From Leuconostoc lactis (GTDB lineage: Bacteria; Bacillota; Bacilli; Lactobacillales; Lactobacillaceae), in contig NZ_CP042420.1 in NCBI RefSeq assembly GCF_007954625.1, forward strand, positions 452,501 through 516,500: a DNA stretch of 64,000 bases, in the 5' to 3' direction. Position numbers and translations under genes: made by a program. This document shows positions 48,295-56,804 of this stretch, piece after piece (the stretch's first letter is position 1; each line of letters begins with the position of its first letter). The notes under the pieces were generated by a model that searched no databases, had not been told where the DNA came from, and was given only the letters and a program-made list of their open reading frames with translations.

Positions 48295-49850
48295 TAGGCG
48301 TGTACCTCTTCTTTAAGCGCTGCACGGGCGTCGGCTAGACTCATCCCTGTCATCAGCAATCCTAATTCTTGTTTATTTGTATCTTTTGCATCAACAATCC
48401 CGACAACTTTACCCGCATTGATCACGGCAATACGATCAGACAAATTCAAAATTTCATCTAATTCAAAGCTGACGACCAGCACCGCTTTACCGTCATTACG
48501 TTGATCAATCAAACGTTGATGGATATATTCAATCGCGCCGACATCAAGTCCACGTGTTGGTTGGGCGGCAATTACCAATTCGTTATCACGATTCAACTCA
48601 CGGGCAATCACGGCTTTTTGTTGATTACCACCAGACATCGACCCAGCCAAGACATGAATACCAGCCGAACGCACGTCAAATTCCTTGACCAACTCGTTAG
48701 CCAACTTGTCCATTGCATCAGCCTGCAACACGCCGTGTTGTGACAAAGGCGCCTTATAGTACGTTTGCAATGCTAAGTTTTCTGACAACGTCATATCAAC
48801 TTCCATTCCAAACCGGAGACGATCTTCAGGGATATGCCCTACACCGGCTTCTGTGATTTGGCGTGGCTTCTTATTGGTAATGTCTTGTCCTTGCAAAACT
48901 ACCTGACCTGACTGTACTTTGGTCAATCCCGTAATGCCTTGGATTAATTCTGTTTGTCCATTGCCATCGATTCCAGCAATACCGACAATTTCACCAGCCT
49001 TAACGTCCAGTGAAAAGTCTTTAACCGCGGCCACACCACGTGCATCATGCACTTCAAGATTGTCAATGTGCAACACCGTTTCGCCAGGCGTGGCATCAAT
49101 CTTGTCAGTCTTAAAGCTCACTTCACGACCAACCATCAAGTCAGCCAATTCTTGTGATGACACGCCGGCCACCGGGAACGTATCAATTGACTTCCCGGCA
49201 CGAATAACCGTCACCGTGTCAGCAGCCGCCCGAATTTCATCTAACTTGTGGGTAATCAAAATAATTGATTTCCCTTCTTTGGCCAAGTTATGCAAAATAG
49301 CAATTAATTCTTCGATTTCTTGTGGGGTCAAAACCGCTGTTGGTTCATCAAAAATCAAAATATCAGCACCACGATAGAGTGTTTTCAAAATTTCAACACG
49401 TTGTTGCTGACCCACGGAAATATCAGAAACCTTCGCATAGGGATCAACTTGCAAGCCATATTGTTCAGACAATGCTTGAATCTTTTTGGCTGCTGACTTG
49501 GTGTCGAGTGACAAGCCTTTCGTCACTTCAGACCCCAAGATGATATTTTCAGTCACCGTAAAGGCATCAATGAGCATAAAGTGCTGATGCACCATCCCAA
49601 TACCCAAAGCAGCTGCCTTTGAGGGTGAATCAACAGTTACTTGCTGCCCATTAATCAAGATTTCACCTGAAGTTGGTTGCAACAAGCCTGTGAGAATATT
49701 CATCAGAGTTGATTTCCCAGCACCGTTCTCACCAAGTAACGCGTGAATTTCACCTTGTTGGACTTTTAAATTAATGTCATCATTGGCTGCGAAATCGCCA
49801 AATTTTTTGACGATATGACGCATCTCAATGACTGGTAATGATTCGGTCAT
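48294..49850 (-). CDS. nucleoside-type ABC transporter ATPase (tandem domains)
   Basis: 518 residues with two ABC domains. The first has Walker A GENGAGKST, signature ISVGQQQR and DEPTAVLTP; the second has a degenerate Walker A GIDGNGQTEL and SGGNQQK. This is the Mgl/NupA-type layout. The operon lacks the BMP-family binding lipoprotein gene that normally heads it; a distant copy must serve or none exists. A hairpin with a U-run sits just after the probable transcription start. Confidence 0.92.
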   Translation of the reverse strand: MTESLPVIEMRHIVKKFGDFAANDDINLKVQQGEIHALLGENGAGKSTLMNILTGLLQPTSGEILINGQQVTVDSPSKAAALGIGMVHQHFMLIDAFTVTENIILGSEVTKGLSLDTKSAAKKIQALSEQYGLQVDPYAKVSDISVGQQQRVEILKTLYRGADILIFDEPTAVLTPQEIEELIAILHNLAKEGKSIILITHKLDEIRAAADTVTVIRAGKSIDTFPVAGVSSQELADLMVGREVSFKTDKIDATPGETVLHIDNLEVHDARGVAAVKDFSLDVKAGEIVGIAGIDGNGQTELIQGITGLTKVQSGQVVLQGQDITNKKPRQITEAGVGHIPEDRLRFGMEVDMTLSENLALQTYYKAPLSQHGVLQADAMDKLANELVKEFDVRSAGIHVLAGSMSGGNQQKAVIARELNRDNELVIAAQPTRGLDVGAIEYIHQRLIDQRNDGKAVLVVSFELDEILNLSDRIAVINAGKVVGIVDAKDTNKQELGLLMTGMSLADARAALKEEVHA

Positions 49851-49918
49851 TTATTTTCTCAGCGCGCGGGAAATGGCAGTATTTGCACATTATCACCGCG
49901 TTTTCACTTTCTGATATA

Positions 49919-49977
49919 TTTTCAAAAAATTCCACGGACAAATGCTGTTCGTGGAAAATTCTTCAAATAATATTATA
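49919..49977 (-). promoter_or_regulatory. promoter and promoter-proximal hairpin of the nucleoside ABC operon
   Basis: TATAAT (complement of 49972-49977) places transcription start near 49965. A stem TTCCACG (49930-49936) / CGTGGAA (49950-49956), extended by ACA/TGT, begins within about 10 nt and is followed by TTTTTT on the minus strand. It looks like an intrinsic terminator with no upstream aptamer, leaving about 70 nt to the start codon. Confidence 0.55.
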
Positions 49978-50057
49978 CCATGTTTGCTATGGTGCAATTA
50001 TTTCAATTGATTTACTATACATCCCGCTGCTAAACGTTTTAAAAATCTGCATTGCTT

Positions 50058-50087
50058 TTGTTCCGCCGCATAAAATTACGCTATAAT
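50058..50087 (+). promoter_or_regulatory. ktrB promoter, leaderless geometry
   Basis: -35 TTGTTC (50058-50063), 18-bp spacer, consensus -10 TATAAT (50082-50087), then agaggc and the ATG at 50094; predicted start of transcription is the A of ATG. Confidence 0.65.
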
Positions 50088-50093
50088 AGAGGC

Positions 50094-51497
50094 ATGTCAC
50101 GAAAAATTGAACTCCCCACTGCGGCGGAAATGAAAAAATTTCATAATCAATCGCATCAACGGACTTTTTGGTCCTATTTTTCGATGCCACAACGGTTGAC
50201 CCTTGGGTTCCTGTCCGTCATCACGATTGGCGCCCTTCTCTTAATGTTACCCATCAGCCACTATGGTAACATGCGACATAGTTTTCTCAATGCCTTATTC
50301 ACCTCGACATCAGCTGCGTCAGTGACAGGACTCACAGTTGTTGACACAGCCACGCACTGGACACTGTTTGGTCAAATTGTCATCATGTGTTTGATTGAAG
50401 TTGGCGCGCTAGGTTTTATGTCCTTTTCTGTGTTATTGTTCACGGCAACCAAGCGACAGATGGACTTACGTAACCGGATGATGATCCAAGAAGTCTATAG
50501 TCTCGAAAACCTGTACGATACACGCGCAGTTTTTGGTTACGTCATCAAGTTATCCATTATCATTCAAATTGTCGGGGCACTCTGTCTGGCACCTTTCTTT
50601 ATCAATGATTTTGGTATCAAAAAAGGCAGTTTCTTTGCCCTCTTTCATGCCATTTCGGCTTTTGGAAATGCGGGGTTCACGACGCTACCTGGTAACGGGG
50701 CAGCGTATACGAGTCAGCCTTGGGTGATGTTCATTTTTGCCGCTTTAATTGTGGCCGGTTCGCTAGGATTTTTGGTTTGGCGTGATGTTTTGTTGTATTC
50801 ACGGACTAAAAAATTAAGTTTACATTCAAAACTCGCCTTAGTCATGACTGGTGCCCTAATTGTTGGTGGTTGGCTACTTTATGAAATCACCCAAAGTAAT
50901 TTGGCCATTGCACACACCCTGTCACCACTCAATCGTGCCTTCAATACGCTTTTTATGTCTATTTCCTATCGGACAGCTGGCTTTTCTCAATTCAGCTTTA
51001 CCGACATGTCACAAGCCACCATCTTAGTCACGATGATCTTAATGTATGTTGGTGGCACCCCCGGTTCTACTGCTGGCGGGTTAAAAACAACTACCTTAGG
51101 CGTTTTATTACTCAAAACACATGCTGCGCTGCGCGGTAAAAAAGATGTGACCTTTGCACATCGCCGTCTTACTGATGAAAATATTACCCGCGCACTACTC
51201 CTTGTTTTTGTTTCAATGGTCTTCCTGGCTGGTCTATCATTTTTGCTCCTCCTCACTCAAGGTACCGATGCCCATTTTGGTCTCGAATACATCGTCTTTG
51301 AAGTCGTCAGTGCGTTTGCTACTGCCGGATTATCCCTTGGCCTCACGCCACATCTCACAGACTTTGGCCAATGTGTCATTATGCTCACGATGTTTATTGG
51401 TCGTGTCGGCGTCTATACGGTCATGTTCTCTGTGCTCAATGTGCACACCGAACACGCCCCTTATCAATACCCTGAAGAATCTGTCATTATCGGTTAA
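50094..51497 (+). CDS. ktrB: Trk/Ktr potassium uptake channel subunit
   Basis: 467 residues, eight membrane helices with four pore loops. TSTSAASVTGLTVVDT (first filter), SAFGNAGFTTL, SYRTAGFSQFSF and SAFATAGLSLGL give the four filter-type segments; GGTPGSTAGGLKTTTLGVLL is conserved. I use ATG 50094 (MSRKIELPTAAEM) because the promoter lies immediately upstream, so a longer frame from 50052 cannot be transcribed. Works with the next gene, its cytoplasmic gate. Confidence 0.93.
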   Translation: MSRKIELPTAAEMKKFHNQSHQRTFWSYFSMPQRLTLGFLSVITIGALLLMLPISHYGNMRHSFLNALFTSTSAASVTGLTVVDTATHWTLFGQIVIMCLIEVGALGFMSFSVLLFTATKRQMDLRNRMMIQEVYSLENLYDTRAVFGYVIKLSIIIQIVGALCLAPFFINDFGIKKGSFFALFHAISAFGNAGFTTLPGNGAAYTSQPWVMFIFAALIVAGSLGFLVWRDVLLYSRTKKLSLHSKLALVMTGALIVGGWLLYEITQSNLAIAHTLSPLNRAFNTLFMSISYRTAGFSQFSFTDMSQATILVTMILMYVGGTPGSTAGGLKTTTLGVLLLKTHAALRGKKDVTFAHRRLTDENITRALLLVFVSMVFLAGLSFLLLLTQGTDAHFGLEYIVFEVVSAFATAGLSLGLTPHLTDFGQCVIMLTMFIGRVGVYTVMFSVLNVHTEHAPYQYPEESVIIG

Positions 51498-51516
51498 TAT
51501 TTGAAAGGATAAAAAA

Positions 51517-52179
51517 ATGCGTCAAACCTATGCTATTATTGGTCTGGGCCGCTTTGGTGGTGCCTTACTGGAAACGTTAGTGGCCAATGGCCAAGATGTG
51601 CTTGGCATTGATATTAACGAAGAACAAGTCAACGATTATCGCGACATCGCCACTCAAGTCGTCATCGCTGACGCCCAAGAAGATGATGTCTTACGTAAAT
51701 TAGATATCGCGAGCTTCGATCATGTCGTGATTGCCATTGGTCATAATATGCAAGCCAGTATTTTAGCCACCATCAACGCCAAAGACCTTGGGGCTAAAAA
51801 CGTGATTGCCAAAGCTGAAAATCGGACCCATTTACGAGTGTTAACGAAAATTGGGGCTGATTTCGTCGTTCAACCGGAACGTGAAATGGGTGAACGAATC
51901 GGCCGTAAGTTACTCGCCCCTAACATGTTAAACTTCATTGAACTATCAGATGATTATTCAATGGCCGAAGTCCAAATTGTGAATCCAGCCTTTACCGGCA
52001 AGACCCTCTCGGAATTAAAAATTCGCAAAAAATTCGGCTTGAACGTTATTGCTGTACGCCACGATGGTGAAGTCATTGTGGCACCGGAATCTAGTTATCG
52101 TGTGCACCCTCTCGATATTCTCTCGGTTGTCGGACCAAAAGATATGGTAGATGACTTCGACCAAATGACAAATAAGTAA
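51517..52179 (+). CDS. ktrA: Ktr potassium uptake regulatory subunit
   Basis: 220 residues: an RCK domain (Rossmann motif GLGRFGGALLETL, acid IDINEEQV) that binds ATP/ADP, and a TrkA_C domain (about 135-215). Gates KtrB. Separated from ktrB by 19 nt with ribosome site AAAGGA. Confidence 0.95.
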   Translation: MRQTYAIIGLGRFGGALLETLVANGQDVLGIDINEEQVNDYRDIATQVVIADAQEDDVLRKLDIASFDHVVIAIGHNMQASILATINAKDLGAKNVIAKAENRTHLRVLTKIGADFVVQPEREMGERIGRKLLAPNMLNFIELSDDYSMAEVQIVNPAFTGKTLSELKIRKKFGLNVIAVRHDGEVIVAPESSYRVHPLDILSVVGPKDMVDDFDQMTNK

Positions 52180-52208
52180 AAAAACACCGGTTAACCGGTG
52201 TTTTTTTA
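52177..52208. terminator. bidirectional terminator
   Basis: AAAAAAACACCGGTT-AACCGGTGTTTTTTT between convergent ktrA and hydrolase genes. Confidence 0.9.
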
Positions 52209-52213
52209 TGCCA

Positions 52214-53053
52214 TTATTCGATAATAAATTGGGCAACTTGTCGCGTCACGGCTGGCTTGTCTCGAACCTGACTGTGTTGGACTTTTGGTCCCCTGATTGT
52301 CAAAGTCTGATAAATTTGGTCTTTTTTGACCCAAAATTTTAACGCGCACGAACTAAAATTCGTCACGACGCCATCACTGCCATCCCCGATATCACCCATC
52401 ACATTTAATATTTTCGTTTGTTCGGGCATATTAGCGCGATGTTGCTCAAAGTAACGATAACTCGCATCTTGCAACCGTGGGCGTTTTGTTGCCGGGTCAA
52501 TCGTATTGTGATCAAATGCATGGTCAAAACCGCCTGACCCCAAACCAGAATTAAACGGCGCAGCAATGGTAACCAGATGCGTAACAGTTGGATACGTCGT
52601 ATCTTGTATTGGGTGCGACAACAGCACATGCAACGCAGCAGTCGCCCCCATCGAATGCCCAACTAGGACAACTTGATTGACATGACGCGCTTTTAACGTT
52701 TGTAATAAGCGCGCGAGTGCTGCGCTAGCTTGCTGGGCAGTTGTTTGTTTATCGTCAAAATTCAATTGATAAATGCCACCTTGTTGTAGTTGGTGCGTCG
52801 TTCCCGACAATTTCACCATACCTTGCGGTGACACGTTGACTTGTTGGCGCCGTTTCAAATGCGTTTGCGCCTGAATCGCGGTCGCCAACGCCTTCGTTGC
52901 CCGCGCGCTACTCCCATAACCATGCAATAAAATAATGGTTTGACGAGAAGCGGGTCGGGCAACTTTTTGCGTCGCAAACCACAAGCCCACACTGGCCAGT
53001 AGTCCCAATACGACCATCACAAGCACAACCCTTTTTACGTGGTACTTTGCCAT
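52214..53053 (-). CDS. alpha/beta hydrolase (DUF915 type), membrane-anchored
   Basis: 279 residues with an N-terminal membrane anchor (about 8-26, VVLVMVVLGLLASVGLWF) and an extracytoplasmic hydrolase domain. LLHGYGSSARATKA is the oxyanion loop, VLVGHSMGATAALHVL the nucleophile elbow with catalytic Ser, GDIGDGSDGVV the acid and VQHSQVRDKP the likely His. DUF915 enzymes are secreted lipase/esterase-like proteins; the natural substrate is unknown. Confidence 0.87.
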   Translation of the reverse strand: MAKYHVKRVVLVMVVLGLLASVGLWFATQKVARPASRQTIILLHGYGSSARATKALATAIQAQTHLKRRQQVNVSPQGMVKLSGTTHQLQQGGIYQLNFDDKQTTAQQASAALARLLQTLKARHVNQVVLVGHSMGATAALHVLLSHPIQDTTYPTVTHLVTIAAPFNSGLGSGGFDHAFDHNTIDPATKRPRLQDASYRYFEQHRANMPEQTKILNVMGDIGDGSDGVVTNFSSCALKFWVKKDQIYQTLTIRGPKVQHSQVRDKPAVTRQVAQFIIE

Positions 53054-53084
53054 TTGGCCACCTCATTTCGGCTGACTAACGCAC

Positions 53085-53390
53085 TTAATCGATTGGATCG
53101 CTTTCATCAATTTGATTAATTTTATCGAAAACGCGGAACAAATTATCCATTTCGGTTAATTTATACTTGCGTGAGTTACGATCATAGACAATTTCGGATT
53201 GAATCGGTTCCCCAATTTGCAGGTCATGCAAAAAATCACGAATTTCAGAGATATCCCGTTGCACAGTCTTGCGGCCAATAAAAAACATGTCTTCGATTTC
53301 TTCAATCGACAAAGCGCGATGGCTAATTAAAGCCGAATAGAGCCTCAAAATACGCTGTTTATCGTTAAATACTGTTTTCCGTGCTGCCAT
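53085..53390 (-). CDS. small HTH protein (DeoR/WYL-type DNA-binding domain only)
   Basis: 101 residues. A winged-helix domain occupies about 8-75 (RILRLYSALISHRALSIEEI, FFIGRKTVQRDISEIRDFL as the recognition helix); the C-terminal WYL or ligand-binding domain typical of such regulators is absent. An acidic tail ends in DESDPID. The gene diverges from an unknown gene across an 11-bp inverted repeat, an arrangement expected for an autoregulated repressor. Ribosome site GGGGA. Confidence 0.75.
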   Translation of the reverse strand: MAARKTVFNDKQRILRLYSALISHRALSIEEIEDMFFIGRKTVQRDISEIRDFLHDLQIGEPIQSEIVYDRNSRKYKLTEMDNLFRVFDKINQIDESDPID

Positions 53391-53416
53391 AATTTTCCCC
53401 AGGTTTAAATGTTAAA

Positions 53417-53455
53417 TTTATTGTACCAAATAAAACAGATGTTCGGTACAATAAA
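53417..53455. promoter_or_regulatory. inverted repeat at a divergent promoter
   Basis: TTTATTGTACC (53417-53427) and GGTACAATAAA (53445-53455) are perfect 11-bp inverted arms separated by 17 bp. Each arm contains TACAAT, the -10 of one of the two divergent promoters, so a protein bound to the arms would block both. The candidate is the 101-residue HTH protein. Confidence 0.6.
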
Positions 53456-53486
53456 GATAAGCAATTTATCACGAAAGGTTGGCCTC

Positions 53487-53876
53487 ATGTCTTTATTTAA
53501 TTTCTTTAAAAAGAAAGCCACTAACACGACACCAGAACCCACCCCCGTCACCGACGACACGCCGATTACCTGGGAAAATACCACTGATCCAGATGATTTT
53601 TTTGAAGGTTATCCGGCCGCTGTGCAAGCCCTAACTGACGCTGGCAAACACGCAGCCTCGGAAACGCTGCGGGCGAACGAACTGGCACTTCAGCTGGCCT
53701 TTATTGAACGATTTGAAGCCAAAACACGCGCTGACATCGCTAACATCAGCGACCTTGATGCGCGCACAACGGCTGTCATTGATGCCGTCAGCACGGTCCG
53801 GCGCTATAACCGTCACATGTCTGTTGCCGTTCGTGCCCGTTTGGCCCAAGCCAAGAAAAATTTAATTGGAGAATAA
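53487..53876 (+). CDS. unknown small acidic protein
   Basis: 129 residues. A basic N-terminus MSLFNFFKKK, a Thr/Pro/Asp-rich linker (11-40), then a mostly helical body (about 45-127). No signal peptide or membrane segment; I recognise no family. ATG chosen because AAAGG lies 10 nt upstream. One nt separates its stop from the PEBP-like gene, so the two form a unit. Confidence 0.7.
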   Translation: MSLFNFFKKKATNTTPEPTPVTDDTPITWENTTDPDDFFEGYPAAVQALTDAGKHAASETLRANELALQLAFIERFEAKTRADIANISDLDARTTAVIDAVSTVRRYNRHMSVAVRARLAQAKKNLIGE

Positions 53877-53877
53877 C

Positions 53878-54384
53878 ATGCAGCTTACTGTGCCACTCGA
53901 AAATGGTTTCATTCCCGATAAGTATGCCAAATTTGCACCGGCAAAATATCGGACACAAGACATGCCGACCACAAACTTTCCTATCACAATCACGGATATC
54001 CCTGACGGCACACAATCACTGTCAATCAGTCTGATTGACTATGACGCCATCCCCGTTGGTGGATTTCCTTGGATTCATTGGCTCGCCGCCAATGTCCCTG
54101 TTGGCAATGTGCCGGAAGACTTGCGCGCAACGGGTCAAGCGGTTTCGGGCACGAACTCAACATGGCATTTTGTGCAAAAGTGCCAACAACCGGCCAATCC
54201 GGCGGTCAACCAAGCCTACATCGGCCCTATGCCACCGGATCAAACGCACAACTACACGCTGACCGTCTTTGCCCTTGATACGCAACTGGATCTCCAAGAT
54301 GGCTTCTTCTTAAACGAACTGCGGACCAAAAGCCAAGGCCACGTACTGGATATGGCAATCGTAGAACTGCCTGCCCGCGCTTAA
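53878..54384 (+). CDS. PEBP-like protein (YbhB/YbcL family)
   Basis: 168 residues, phosphatidylethanolamine-binding protein fold. SISLIDYDAIPVGGFPWIHWLA carries the D-P/IHW ligand-pocket residues in shorter form (IDYDA, WIHW), and YIGPMPPDQTHNYTLTVFALD corresponds to the conserved G-P-x-P-P-x-G/T-H-x-Y motif. Bacterial function unknown. ATG follows GGAG. Confidence 0.9.
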   Translation: MQLTVPLENGFIPDKYAKFAPAKYRTQDMPTTNFPITITDIPDGTQSLSISLIDYDAIPVGGFPWIHWLAANVPVGNVPEDLRATGQAVSGTNSTWHFVQKCQQPANPAVNQAYIGPMPPDQTHNYTLTVFALDTQLDLQDGFFLNELRTKSQGHVLDMAIVELPARA

Positions 54385-54408
54385 CACCTCATTGAGGTGT
54401 TTTTTTAT
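54384..54408 (+). terminator. terminator after the PEBP-like gene
   Basis: ACACCTC-ATT-GAGGTGT followed by TTTTTT. Confidence 0.85.
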
Positions 54409-54448
54409 GCAGAAAATTAGGATTATTCAACACCTGATTGCATATTTG

Positions 54449-54477
54449 TTGTATTTAAATTCATGACGCTTTATGAT
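54449..54477 (+). promoter_or_regulatory. argCJBD promoter
   Basis: -35 TTGTAT (54449-54454), 17-bp spacer, -10 TATGAT (54472-54477). The spacer has TTAAATTCATGA and an ATTATTCA lies at 54423-54430; both resemble ArgR half-sites, so arginine repression is likely. Confidence 0.6.
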
Positions 54478-54505
54478 TTACAGCAACGACTCGGGAGGAA
54501 ATAGT

Positions 54506-55546
54506 ATGACAGCAACTCAAATTAAAGTGGCCATCGTTGGCGTCACCGGCTATGCCGGAATGGAATTACTACGCTTACTTCACGCTCATCCATACGTGCA
54601 GATCGTCTCAATTCATCAAACAACTGAGACCCAGGAAACGATTGACCAAACCTTCCCTCATTTGCAGTCACTGTATAAAATGACACCAACACTCGTTGAC
54701 CCAGTGCATATTATGCAAAACGCCGATTTAGTTTTTTTCGCCACATCAAGTGGCGTCACCAAAACGCTCGCTGCGCCATTTATTGCGCAACACTTTCCCG
54801 TCATTGACTTATCTGGGGACTTTCGTTTGAACGCCAAAGACTATACACAATGGTATCATCAACCCGCCGCACCACAAGCATTGTTGGACCAAGCCAGCTA
54901 CAGTCTCGCCGATTTTTATAGCAACGATAAAACCTACATCGCTAACCCCGGTTGCTACGCTACCGCCACCCTCCTAGCTTTAGCACCGCTGGCCCAAGCA
55001 CAGTTACTCGATACCGACAGCATTGTCATTGATGCCAAAAGTGGGCTCTCTGGTGCTGGGAAATCGTTAACGACGGCGAACCATTTTGTCACTGTCAACG
55101 AAAATATGATGATGTACAAGGCGAATCAACATCAACATTTACCAGAAATCATGCAACAGTTACAACGCTGGCAGCCCAGTCTAGCCCATATTCAATTCAC
55201 AACCTCACTGCTCCCCATTAACCGCGGTATTTTCGTCAGTGCTTATGTGAAATTAAAGCAGCCCTTAACCCCCACAGCCATTCACACCCTTTATCACCAG
55301 ACCTACGCCGACAAACCATTTGTCCGGTTGATGCCACTAGATACCCTACCAGATATCAAGCAAGTCGTCGGGACGAATTTCACAGATATCGGCATCACCT
55401 ATAATCCCATCACCCACTATCTCACGATTGTCAGCGTGCTGGATAACATGATTAAGGGTGCCGCCGGCCAAGCCATTCAAAATATGAATCATCTGTACCA
55501 TTTTGAGGAAACGACTGGTTTAAATCTCATTGCGCAATATGCTTAA
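54506..55546 (+). CDS. argC: N-acetyl-gamma-glutamyl-phosphate reductase
   Basis: Third step of ornithine synthesis. 346 residues. NADP motif VGVTGYAGMELLRLL, catalytic Cys in NPGCYATATLLAL, and the distal His in NQHQHLPEI. ATG at 54506 follows GGGAGGAA; a longer frame from 54473 overlaps the promoter. First gene of argCJBD. Confidence 0.96.
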   Translation: MTATQIKVAIVGVTGYAGMELLRLLHAHPYVQIVSIHQTTETQETIDQTFPHLQSLYKMTPTLVDPVHIMQNADLVFFATSSGVTKTLAAPFIAQHFPVIDLSGDFRLNAKDYTQWYHQPAAPQALLDQASYSLADFYSNDKTYIANPGCYATATLLALAPLAQAQLLDTDSIVIDAKSGLSGAGKSLTTANHFVTVNENMMMYKANQHQHLPEIMQQLQRWQPSLAHIQFTTSLLPINRGIFVSAYVKLKQPLTPTAIHTLYHQTYADKPFVRLMPLDTLPDIKQVVGTNFTDIGITYNPITHYLTIVSVLDNMIKGAAGQAIQNMNHLYHFEETTGLNLIAQYA

Positions 55547-55565
55547 CACGATACCGAGGAAAAAC

Positions 55566-56783
55566 ATGACCCAAACACTAGACGCACCATTCACAACCTT
55601 ATCTCATCCCAGCATTGCCGCACCAAAAGGCTTTCACGCCGACGGGCAACATGTTGGTTTAAAACACAAAGCCAAAGATTTGGGCTGGCTGATCAGCGAC
55701 GTGCCCGCTGCGGTAGCCGGCGTCTTTACAACCAACCAAATCCAAGCCGCCCCCGTCCAAGTTACCAAACAAACCATTCAAAACGGCCAGCTACAAGCGA
55801 TCGTTGTCAATTCTGGCAATGCCAACGCGGTGACTGGGCAAATTGGTTTGACGCACGCCAAAATGATGCAAACGACGACCGCGGATAAATTGGGTATTGC
55901 GCCCAACTTGGTGGGCGTCGCATCAACTGGTGTTATCGGGCAAATACTCCCTATTGACACCGTGACCACAGGCATTCACCAGCTTCAGCATGACGGTGAC
56001 CCCAAAGGGTTTGCCCACGCCATTATGACCACGGATACCAACGAAAAGGCCGTGACCATTCAAGGCACCATTGCCGGAAAACAAGTCACAATGAGCGGCG
56101 TCGCAAAAGGTTCCGGTATGATTCATCCCAACATGGCCACCATGCTTGGCTTTATCACCACGGATGCTAATATTACCAGTTCGCTATTGCAACAAGCCTT
56201 GGCAGAAGACGTCGAGACGAGTTTTAACCAAATCACCATTGATGGCGATACCAGTACCAACGACATGGTCTTAGTCATGGCCAATGGCCTTGCTGGCAAT
56301 CCACTGATTACACAAGCCGATGCTACCTACGAACAATTTAAAGCGATGCTACATCACGTGACCACGACGCTGGCCATTGCGATTGCCAACGATGGCGAAG
56401 GGGCAACGAAACTTATCACCGTCACCGTTACCCATGCGGCTTCGGCCACCGCCGCCCGACTCATTGCCAAAAAGGTGGTCGGCTCATCATTGGTGAAAAC
56501 CGCCATGTTTGGCAAAGATCCCAATTGGGGTCGCATTATTGCCGCCATTGGCGCTACCGAAACGGCTATTACCCCAGATACCATTGCCATCAGCATTAAT
56601 GACTACCCAGTCATGCAAGCTGGCGCCCCTGTTGCCTTTAACCAGACAGCACTGGCAAATTCACTAGAAGACCCGCACATCACGATTCAAATTGATCTCA
56701 ACAATGGAGAAGCCACCGGCCAAGCCTGGGGATCGGATTTGACTTACGACTATGTAAAAATTAACGCCCTCTACACCACATAA
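55566..56783 (+). CDS. argJ: bifunctional ornithine acetyltransferase / N-acetylglutamate synthase
   Basis: 405 residues, self-cleaving. The cleavage and nucleophile Thr is in GSGMIHPNMATMLGF. KDLGWLISDVPA, VVNSGNANAVTG, DTNEKAV and GKDPNWGRIIAAIGAT are family motifs. By recycling acetyl groups it makes a separate argA unnecessary. ATG 55566 follows GAGGAAAAAC, 19 nt after argC. Confidence 0.96.
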   Translation: MTQTLDAPFTTLSHPSIAAPKGFHADGQHVGLKHKAKDLGWLISDVPAAVAGVFTTNQIQAAPVQVTKQTIQNGQLQAIVVNSGNANAVTGQIGLTHAKMMQTTTADKLGIAPNLVGVASTGVIGQILPIDTVTTGIHQLQHDGDPKGFAHAIMTTDTNEKAVTIQGTIAGKQVTMSGVAKGSGMIHPNMATMLGFITTDANITSSLLQQALAEDVETSFNQITIDGDTSTNDMVLVMANGLAGNPLITQADATYEQFKAMLHHVTTTLAIAIANDGEGATKLITVTVTHAASATAARLIAKKVVGSSLVKTAMFGKDPNWGRIIAAIGATETAITPDTIAISINDYPVMQAGAPVAFNQTALANSLEDPHITIQIDLNNGEATGQAWGSDLTYDYVKINALYTT

Positions 56784-56804
56784 GTTACACCAAGGAGCGA
56801 AGCG

